NCBI GenBank assembly: GCA_019347785.1
Contig: JAHWKQ010000023.1
Span: forward strand, 5,904 to 16,577
Direction: 5' to 3'
Length of the DNA stretch: 10,674 bases
DNA from: Actinomycetota bacterium
Lineage (GTDB): Bacteria > Actinomycetota > Nitriliruptoria > Euzebyales > Egibacteraceae
Of this stretch, positions 6,083-10,674 are shown piece by piece. The position numbers were made by a program, and so were the translations under genes. The notes under the pieces are model-generated. The model was not told where the DNA came from, did not search any database, and saw only the letters and a list, made by a program, of their open reading frames with translations. Every line of letters begins with the position of its first letter. The first letter of the stretch is position 1.

Positions 6083-6568
6083 TCAGATGGTCCAGGTCTG
6101 GAGCATCAGGGCGTTCGCGCGCTTGGCCGTGAGGGCGGCGTCGAGGACGTCCAGCGGGCTGATGGGCCTGACCCCCTCCAGCATGTCGACCTCGCGCATG
6201 CCGTAGAGCATGGCGGCCGAGAAGCGGCAGGCGTAGACGTGGCCGCCCTCGTCCATGAAGGTCTTGAGCTGGTTGTTGTAGGCCAGGGCGCCCGGGAACG
6301 CCTCGTCGCCCACCTTGGGGAAGCCCCGCGTGGCCGACGCCATCAAGGACCCCGGCCCGTACAGGACCAGGTGGGTGTCGAAGCCCTTCCGGTTGACGCG
6401 GGTGGCCGTGAGCATGTTCACCAGGCCGACCGAGCCCTCGAAGGGCACGGTGTGCATGAAGATGTAGGCCTTCTCCCCCTCCTCGGCCTGGTGATCGGGG
6501 AACACCTTCTCTTCGTAGTCGACGATCGCGTCGCCGGGCTGCACCCTCTCACCAACAATGTCGACCAT
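6083..6568 (-). CDS. nitB: MSMEG_0572/Sll0783 family nitrogen-starvation response protein (NitB-like)
   Basis: The 161-aa protein matches, from memory, the Sll0783/MSMEG_0572 family that opens Nit1C clusters. Landmarks are the N-terminal PGDAIVDYEEKVFPD, EGEKAYIFMHTVPFEGSVGL (residues 30-49), TATRVNRKGF, YGPGSLMASATRGFP, GDEAFPGALAYNNQLK, the single cysteine in YACRFSAAMLYG, and the C-terminal LMLQTWTI. The fold resembles DsrE/DsrF-like sulfur-relay proteins. In Synechocystis, Sll0783 is induced by nitrogen starvation and needed for polyhydroxybutyrate accumulation, and its chemistry is unknown. The length is typical. The ATG at 6568 has a strong purine-rich ribosome site (GGGAG, 7 nt before), the best in the operon after the promoter-proximal gene, suggesting high expression. 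It is separated by 57 nt from the small gene upstream. Confidence 0.9.
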   Translation of the reverse strand: MVDIVGERVQPGDAIVDYEEKVFPDHQAEEGEKAYIFMHTVPFEGSVGLVNMLTATRVNRKGFDTHLVLYGPGSLMASATRGFPKVGDEAFPGALAYNNQLKTFMDEGGHVYACRFSAAMLYGMREVDMLEGVRPISPLDVLDAALTAKRANALMLQTWTI

Positions 6569-6575
6569 CTGCGGT

Positions 6576-6586
6576 CTCCCTTCCTC
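6576..6586 (-). promoter_or_regulatory. Strong ribosome binding site of the nitB-like gene
   Basis: GAGGAAGGGAG on the minus strand ends 7 nt before the ATG at 6568. The site lies in the 57-nt gap after the small upstream gene, so this gene can start translation independently of its neighbours. Confidence 0.6.
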
Positions 6587-6625
6587 GCTTCTGCTCCTGC
6601 GGCTCGACTGGGACTCGTGCCGGCG

Positions 6626-6865
6626 TCACCCCCAGCGCCGGCGGTGGCTTCCCGGCATGGCGCGAAGGGCGGTGTGGCGAATACCCCACGGCAGCGCCCG
6701 GTAGACGGGCACGAACACGCGTCGCCAGAACAGCGCGGCCGGCCGCCGGCGCACGGCCGGCCCGCCACGTCCCAGGTACCGGCGCGCGAGGTCCTCCTCG
6801 GCGGCGTCCATCAGCGACCGCTCGGAGTTGCGCCGCAGCCACTGGGCCGCCTCGACGGGCCTCAT
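6626..6865 (-). CDS. Small Arg-rich protein of unknown function (79 aa)
   Basis: I do not recognise this gene. Its ATG at 6865 overlaps the stop codon of the flavoprotein gene as ATGA, which strongly indicates translational coupling. A longer reading upstream would run into the flavoprotein gene and is unlikely. The product is very basic. It has an N-terminal acidic/basic helix (ERSLMDAAEEDLARRYLGRG), an Arg-rich middle, then a hydrophobic-aromatic stretch (LFWRRVFVPVYRALPWGIR) and the ending AMPGSHRRRWG. The aromatic stretch could be an amphipathic, membrane-surface or protein-contact segment, but it is too charged for a transmembrane helix. There are no cysteines. It might be a small partner of the flavoprotein, judging only from the overlap. 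Confidence 0.65.
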   Translation of the reverse strand: MRPVEAAQWLRRNSERSLMDAAEEDLARRYLGRGGPAVRRRPAALFWRRVFVPVYRALPWGIRHTALRAMPGSHRRRWG

Positions 6866-8193
6866 GCCGTCTCGAGCTCGGCCAGCAGACCCTGCGCGCC
6901 GATCGCCAGCGGCTCCACGAGCGCGCCGATCGGGGGCGCGTAGACGTTCTCCATCCACGCCAGGTCCTCGACGGTGATGCGCTTCTTCACCGCCATCGCC
7001 AGGAAGTCGGCCCGCTCCTTGATGCCCTCGCCGCCGACGAGCTGCCCGCCGATGACCGCGTGGGTCCGGGGGTCGGCCAGCAGCTTCACGCGGACCTTCT
7101 TGAAGCCGGGGTAGTAGCGGGCCCGGGAGATGCCCTCACCCACGCCCATGACATGCGGTATGCGCAGCGCCGTCGCCAGCTTCTCACCGAACCCGGCGCC
7201 GCCGACCGACCACTTGCCGACGACCAGCCCCCACGGGACGTTGACCGGCTCGTAGGCGCCGCCGCCGCCGGCCGCGTTCGTCCCGGCGACCTTGCCCTGC
7301 GAGTAGGCGTGGCTGCCGGTCAGCCCCTGGACGGGGATGCCGGTGCCGTCCTGGGGCACCTCGATGGCCTCGCCGGCGGCGAAGACGCCCGGCGAGGAGG
7401 TGGCCATCCGCGCGTCCACGACGAGCCCGCCGGTGGAGCCGATCTGCAGGCCGGCCTCCCGCGCCAGGCGGTTGTTCGCCCGCTTCGGGGGGCAGAGCAC
7501 CACGACGTCGGTGGGCAGCTCGCCGTCGGAGGTCCGCACGGCGTGGACCCGCTCCTCGCCGACGAAGGCCTCCACGGTCGTGCGCAGGTGCAGCGTGACC
7601 CCCAGCTCCTCCAGCGAGGCCTCGGCCGGCTGCATGATGTCCGGGTCCGCGACCTGGCTGAGCAGCCACGGGTGGGGGTCGACCAGGTGCGTCTCGAGCC
7701 CGCGCTTGGCCAGGGCCCCCGCCATCTCGACCCCCAGGGGCGTGGCGTCGGTCACGACGGCGACCTTGGCCTCGTCGAGCACCTTGTCGAACTCGGCCGA
7801 CCGCCTGATGTTCTTGGGGTAGTGCAGCCCGTGCAGGTGGTTGCCCGGGACGTCGGGTGTCTCGTACTCGAAGCCGGTCGCGATGACGAGCCGGTCGAAG
7901 CCGACGGCGTCACCGCTGTGCAGCCGGACCTCCCGCCGGTCGAGGTCGATCCTGGTGACGACCGTCTCGTAGCGGACATCGATCCCCTGGTCCCGGTAGA
8001 ACTGCTTGTCCTGCAGGAACAGGTCCTCGAACTCGTCGATCTCGCCGCTGTGGACGTAGGGGATCCCGCACGGGCTGTATCCGACGTCCTCGTACTCGGT
8101 GAAGACGACGACCTCGGCATCCCGCGCCGTCTGCCTGGCGGCCCCGGCGGCGCCGATGCCGGCCGCTCCTCCCCCGATGACGACGATGCGCAA
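6862..8193 (-). CDS. CoA-disulfide reductase/NADH-oxidase-like flavoprotein with altered NAD-binding motif
   Basis: The 443-aa protein is a class-II pyridine nucleotide-disulfide oxidoreductase. It has an N-terminal FAD fold (VVIGGGAAGIGAA, residues 4-16), a redox Cys42 in YSPCGIPY as in CoA-disulfide reductases, NADH oxidases and persulfide reductases, the ATG motif at 105-107 (VIATGFEYETP), FAD-contact AAGEAIEV near the end of the NAD domain, and a full C-terminal dimerisation domain (VGGAGFGEK through GGEGIKERADFLAMAVKKR). The expected second GxGxxG, which holds NAD(P)H, reads VVTDATPLGVEMA (146-158) and keeps only the last Gly. The usual G before RPN is also lost (CPPKRANN). It may use another electron donor or bind nucleotide differently. 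The start is TTG at 8193 with GGGGAG 5 nt upstream. It is first in the seven-gene operon and ends in an ATGA overlap with the small gene. The electron partner is unknown. Confidence 0.88.
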   Translation of the reverse strand: MRIVVIGGGAAGIGAAGAARQTARDAEVVVFTEYEDVGYSPCGIPYVHSGEIDEFEDLFLQDKQFYRDQGIDVRYETVVTRIDLDRREVRLHSGDAVGFDRLVIATGFEYETPDVPGNHLHGLHYPKNIRRSAEFDKVLDEAKVAVVTDATPLGVEMAGALAKRGLETHLVDPHPWLLSQVADPDIMQPAEASLEELGVTLHLRTTVEAFVGEERVHAVRTSDGELPTDVVVLCPPKRANNRLAREAGLQIGSTGGLVVDARMATSSPGVFAAGEAIEVPQDGTGIPVQGLTGSHAYSQGKVAGTNAAGGGGAYEPVNVPWGLVVGKWSVGGAGFGEKLATALRIPHVMGVGEGISRARYYPGFKKVRVKLLADPRTHAVIGGQLVGGEGIKERADFLAMAVKKRITVEDLAWMENVYAPPIGALVEPLAIGAQGLLAELETA

Positions 8194-8198
8194 CGCGG

Positions 8199-8204
8199 CT
8201 CCCC
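8199..8204 (-). promoter_or_regulatory. Ribosome binding site supporting a TTG start
   Basis: GGGGAG on the minus strand lies 5 nt before TTG at 8193. An ATG a few bases upstream (8207-8205) is out of frame with the flavoprotein, and the TTG gives the expected MRIVVIGGG N-terminus. Confidence 0.6.
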
Positions 8205-8231
8205 ATGTCTTGCGGCTCGGCCAGCCCGTTT

Positions 8232-8260
8232 ACTATAGTCTGAGCGTCGTCAGCTATAGT
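8232..8260. promoter_or_regulatory. Divergent promoter with inverted-repeat operator candidate
   Basis: An AT-rich island lies in the 152-bp gap between the divergent flavoprotein and regulator genes. The arms ACTATAG (8232-8238) and CTATAGT (8254-8260) are exact inverted repeats. Nested inside them are CTGA (8240-8243) and TCAG (8250-8253), so the arms match over 11 positions with one extra base on the left. Each outer arm also contains TATAGT, a good -10 hexamer: 8255-8260 reads rightward and 8237-8232 reads leftward. Transcripts would start near 8267 (regulator) and near 8225 (flavoprotein operon). No standard -35 is seen. The likely binder is the adjacent XRE-cupin protein, controlling itself and both operons (inference). 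Confidence 0.6.
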
Positions 8261-8345
8261 GATGGCTGGGACTCTACCCTCGCACCGGAGCATTGCCAAG
8301 ACCCGTTCGGGCTATGCAGGCGATAGAAAGCTGCCGGACCAGCCC

Positions 8346-8909
8346 ATGGACGATGTCGTCGCCGGAATCGGACCCAAGGTCCGCAAGCTGCGCCAGGAGC
8401 GGGGACTGTCGCTGCAGCAGCTCGCCCAGCGCGCCCGTGTGTCGGCGGCGGCGATCCACAAGCTCGAGCGCAACGGCATGGTCCCGACCGTGGCCACGCT
8501 CATGAAGATCGCCGCCGCGCTGAACCGCTCCGTCGCCTACTTCGTCGAGGAGGACGAGGACGGCGACAGGCCGGCGGTGCTCGTCCCGGCGCGGGGACGC
8601 CGCCCGGTGTTCACCTCCAAGAAGGGGCTGGAGCTGCGGAGCGTCAGCGGCCCCTACGGACGCTTCCTGCTGGCCGGAGCGATGGCCGCCGTCGAGCCGG
8701 CGGCCGACAGCGGGCCGGCCCCCATGGAGCACCCCGGCGAGGAGCTCGTCTACGCCCTTGGCGGCAGGCTCGAGTTCGACGTCGAGGACGAGACCTTCAC
8801 GCTGCGCCGGGGGGACGCGCTGCACTTCCGGACCGACCGCCCGCACCGTTGGCGCAACCCGACCGATCAGCCGGCCAGGGCCCTGTGGCTGGCGATCCGC
8901 TCCCGTTGA
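8346..8909 (+). CDS. XRE-family transcriptional regulator with C-terminal cupin domain
   Basis: The 187-aa protein has an N-terminal HTH_3 domain (residues 8-67: IGPKVRKLRQERGLSLQQLA, with recognition helix VSAAAIHKLERN) and an acidic linker. A C-terminal cupin barrel follows, with metal-type ligands His129 and Glu133 (MEHPGEELVYALGG) and His167 (DRPHRW). Such XRE-cupin proteins sense a small molecule with the cupin and regulate nearby catabolic genes. The effector here is unknown. I chose the ATG at 8346. The upstream in-frame GTG/ATG at 8259/8262 touches the -10 hexamer ending at 8260 and would lie before the predicted transcript start. The ribosome site before 8346 is weak. It is divergent from the seven-gene operon, and its stop overlaps a possible TTG start of the carbamate kinase gene, so it is co-transcribed with carbamate kinase and fdrA. 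Confidence 0.9.
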   Translation: MDDVVAGIGPKVRKLRQERGLSLQQLAQRARVSAAAIHKLERNGMVPTVATLMKIAAALNRSVAYFVEEDEDGDRPAVLVPARGRRPVFTSKKGLELRSVSGPYGRFLLAGAMAAVEPAADSGPAPMEHPGEELVYALGGRLEFDVEDETFTLRRGDALHFRTDRPHRWRNPTDQPARALWLAIRSR

Positions 8910-8914
8910 GCGCC

Positions 8915-9853
8915 GTGCGCACCGTCGTCCTGGCGTTCGGCGGCAACGCGCTGGTTCCCGAGGGGCAGTCGGGAACCTTCCAGCAGCAGCTGGCCAACGC
9001 CGAGGGCATGGCCGGGATCGTGGCCGACCTCGTGGGTCGCGGCGACCGCCTCGTCGTGACGCACGGCAACGGCCCCCAGGTCGGGAGCCTGGCGCTCCAG
9101 CAGGAGCAGGGCGTCGACGTCACCCCCGCCCAGCCGCTGTTCGCCCTCGGGGCCATGACCCAGGGCCAGATCGGCCAGCTGCTGGAGCTCGCCCTGCGCA
9201 ACCACAGCCCCGCGTCCCCCGTCCAGGCCCTCGCGCTGGTGACGCATGTGCTGGTGGATGCCTCCGACGACGCGTTCCAGGAGCCGACGAAGCCGATCGG
9301 GCCGGTCTTCGAGGAGGACGACGCCAAGCGGCTGGCCGACGAGCGCGGCTGGCGGCTGGTCGAGGACGCCGGCCGGGGTTGGCGCAGGGTGGTGCCCTCC
9401 CCCGAGCCTTTGGACATCGTGGAGGACGACGCCGTCCGTGCGCTCGTCGACGCCGGCACGCTGGTCATCGCGGCCGGGGGCGGCGGCATCCCGGTGGTCC
9501 GGGGTGACGACGGCCGGCTGGAGGGCGTCGACGCGGTCATCGACAAGGACCTCGTCGCGGAGCGGCTGGCGGCGACCGTGCGGGCCGACGCGCTGGTCCT
9601 CATCACCGACGAGGACGAGGTCTCGCTGGACTTCGGCACCCCCCGTCAGCGACCCGTCCACGAGATGTCCATCGACGAGGCCGAAGCCCACCTGGCACAG
9701 GGGCAGTTCCCGCCGGGCAGCATGGGCCCCAAGGTCACCGCGGCCGTCCGGTTCCTGCGCAACGGCGGGGAGGTCGCCATCATCACCTCCGCCGAGCACG
9801 TCCTGGCCGCGCTGGACGGGGAGCACGGCACGCGCATGGTCGGGGGGACATAG
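8915..9853 (+). CDS. arcC: Carbamate kinase
   Basis: The 312-aa protein is a full-length carbamate kinase (carbamoyl phosphate + ADP giving carbamate + ATP, with carbamate decaying to ammonia and CO2). Motifs are FGGNAL (8-13), VTHGNGPQVG (48-57), ALGAMTQGQIG (77-87), the signature EPTKPIG with Lys125, AAGGGGIPVV, VDAVIDKDL, LITDEDEV and the C-terminal GSMGPKVTAA followed by a helix and VAIITS. It would draw ATP from carbamoyl phosphate made by the FdrA/DUF1116 system, the role of AllK (YbcF) in E. coli. The GTG at 8915 gives the usual short N-terminus (MRTVVLAFGGNAL). A TTG at 8906 overlapping the regulator stop as TTGA is an alternative that adds three residues. fdrA begins 3 nt after its stop. 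All expected core residues that I can identify are present. Confidence 0.95.
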   Translation: MRTVVLAFGGNALVPEGQSGTFQQQLANAEGMAGIVADLVGRGDRLVVTHGNGPQVGSLALQQEQGVDVTPAQPLFALGAMTQGQIGQLLELALRNHSPASPVQALALVTHVLVDASDDAFQEPTKPIGPVFEEDDAKRLADERGWRLVEDAGRGWRRVVPSPEPLDIVEDDAVRALVDAGTLVIAAGGGGIPVVRGDDGRLEGVDAVIDKDLVAERLAATVRADALVLITDEDEVSLDFGTPRQRPVHEMSIDEAEAHLAQGQFPPGSMGPKVTAAVRFLRNGGEVAIITSAEHVLAALDGEHGTRMVGGT

Positions 9854-9856
9854 ACC

Positions 9857-10674
9857 GTGAGCGTTCGCCACGTCCAGGTCCGCCAGGGCGCGTACGTCGA
9901 CTCGGCCCGTCTGATGTCGGTGTCGCGCTCGATGAGCCAGCAGGACGGCGTGGAGTGGGCGAGCGCGGTCATGGGCACCGCCGCCAACCTGGAGACCCTG
10001 CAGCAGGAGGGCTTCGACGACGCCTCCGAGGCGGGGGCCAACGATCTGGTCCTGGCGGTGCGGGCGGAGTCCGAGGACGACGCCGAGGACGCCTTCGCCG
10101 CGGCGCAGGACGCGCTCGGTGGCGGCATGGATGAGGGCGGCGAGCGCGAGGAGCGTCGTCCCAGGACCTTCGACGAGGCGCGCGACGTCATGCCGGACGC
10201 CAACGTGGCGATCGTGTCCGTGCCCGGCGACTACGCGGCGCTGGAGGCGCACAAGGCCCTGACCGCCGGACTGCACGTGCTGTTGTTCAGCGACCACGTC
10301 CCGCTCGACGACGAGCTCGAGCTCAAGCGAAGGGCCCAGGAGCGCGGGCTGTTCGTCATGGGGCCGGGAGCCGGCACGGCGGTGCTGGGCGGCGTGGGGC
10401 TGGGGTTCGCCAACGCCGTCGGCCGGGGCGGCGTCGGGGTCGTCGCCGGGGCGGGGACCGGCGCCCAGGAGGTCATGACCCTCCTCGACCGGTGGGGCGC
10501 GGGGGTCTCCCACCTCGTGGGCGTGGGCGGCCGCGACCTCGGCGAGCGGGTCCGGGGGGGCATGACCCGCATGGCCGTCCGCGCCCTGGCCGACGACCCG
10601 GACACCCGGGTCCTCCTGCTCGTGTCCAAGCCCCCCGACCCCGACGTGGCGGCTGAGGTCCTCGGTGACCTGGG
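9857..10674 (+). CDS. fdrA: FdrA family protein, putative oxamate-carbamoyltransferase subunit (5' part)
   Basis: 272 codons are visible, about half of a typical FdrA of roughly 550 residues. The protein has succinyl-CoA-synthetase-like domains. It matches E. coli FdrA (AllF) along its length: VRQGAYVDSARLM, VMGTAANLETL, NDLVLAVRAES, PDANVAIVSVPGDYAALEAHKAL, LLFSDHVPLDDELELKRRA, GTAVLGGVGLGFAN, GTGAQEVMTLL, VGVGGRDLGERV and LLLVSKPPDPDVA. With AllG and AllH it forms oxamate carbamoyltransferase in E. coli (oxalurate + phosphate to oxamate + carbamoyl phosphate). Where most FdrA proteins, and succinyl-CoA synthetase alpha, have a GPDC/GPNC cysteine motif, this one reads GPGAGT (from residue 169). 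The region after residue 85 carries an acidic, Gly-rich linker. The GTG at 9857 is 3 nt after the carbamate kinase stop, indicating coupling. The actual substrate is not shown by the sequence. Confidence 0.93.
   Translation, partial: MSVRHVQVRQGAYVDSARLMSVSRSMSQQDGVEWASAVMGTAANLETLQQEGFDDASEAGANDLVLAVRAESEDDAEDAFAAAQDALGGGMDEGGEREERRPRTFDEARDVMPDANVAIVSVPGDYAALEAHKALTAGLHVLLFSDHVPLDDELELKRRAQERGLFVMGPGAGTAVLGGVGLGFANAVGRGGVGVVAGAGTGAQEVMTLLDRWGAGVSHLVGVGGRDLGERVRGGMTRMAVRALADDPDTRVLLLVSKPPDPDVAAEVLGDL

Noticed and set aside
6626..6865. Small protein as a NitG (MSMEG_0570-type) homologue
   Set aside because: Its Arg-rich sequence and AMPGSHRRRWG ending do not resemble what I recall of that family.
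5582..6943. 453-codon plus-strand frame over the nitB-like and unknown genes
   Set aside because: It crosses several well-supported minus-strand genes and has composition typical of a shadow frame.
8259..8345. Longer N-terminus for the XRE-cupin regulator from GTG/ATG at 8259/8262
   Set aside because: It would begin at the -10 hexamer, before the predicted transcript start. The added residues do not look like an HTH protein N-terminus.
8867..10513. 548-codon minus-strand frame opposite carbamate kinase and fdrA
   Set aside because: Carbamate kinase and FdrA signatures on the plus strand are unmistakable. The minus frame is His/Gly/Asp-rich without motifs.
1..10674. tRNA, rRNA, CRISPR, insertion sequence, phage, toxin-antitoxin or defence genes
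   Set aside because: No repeat array, RNA gene pattern, transposase or such protein motif was found on either strand by eye.

Overview
The window is very GC-rich DNA with GTG and TTG start codons, tightly packed genes and few recognisable -35 boxes. That suits a high-GC actinomycetote, but no gene fixes the taxon more closely. No RNA gene, CRISPR array, insertion sequence or phage gene was seen. No stretch longer than about 150 bases is without a gene.

Layout. (1) Left end, minus strand: a nearly complete DUF1116/AllG (YlbE-like) gene runs off the window. (2) Divergent from it, with overlapping start codons, are an OsmC-family gene and an AIR-synthase-like gene of the sll0787 type (NitF-like). 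(3) A 14-bp perfect inverted repeat at the convergent junction separates these from a seven-gene minus-strand operon. In transcription order this encodes a CoA-disulfide-reductase/NADH-oxidase-like flavoprotein, a 79-aa unknown, an Sll0783/MSMEG_0572-type protein (NitB-like), a 220-aa unknown, an amidohydrolase, a radical SAM protein of the MSMEG_0568 type (NitD-like) and a GNAT protein of the MSMEG_0567 type (NitE-like). (4) An AT-rich divergent promoter/operator follows. (5) Rightward genes are an XRE-cupin regulator, a carbamate kinase and an FdrA gene cut by the window end.

How they may fit together. DUF1116, FdrA and carbamate kinase are three of the four parts of the Escherichia coli oxamate carbamoyltransferase system (AllF=FdrA, AllG, AllH, AllK). 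That system turns a carbamoylated substrate into carbamoyl phosphate and then ATP, ammonia and CO2. NitB-, NitD-, NitE- and NitF-like proteins are the non-nitrilase core of Nit1C, a conserved nitrogen-starvation/cyanide-assimilation cluster. No nitrilase, NitG or NitH is visible. In the position between nitB and nitD, where Nit1C clusters carry the nitrilase, there are instead the 220-aa unknown and an amidohydrolase. The inference is a nitrogen-scavenging locus in which a Nit1C-like core works with an amidohydrolase and a carbamoyl-phosphate-forming module. It would be controlled by the XRE-cupin protein at the shared divergent promoter. The substrate cannot be read from the sequence.
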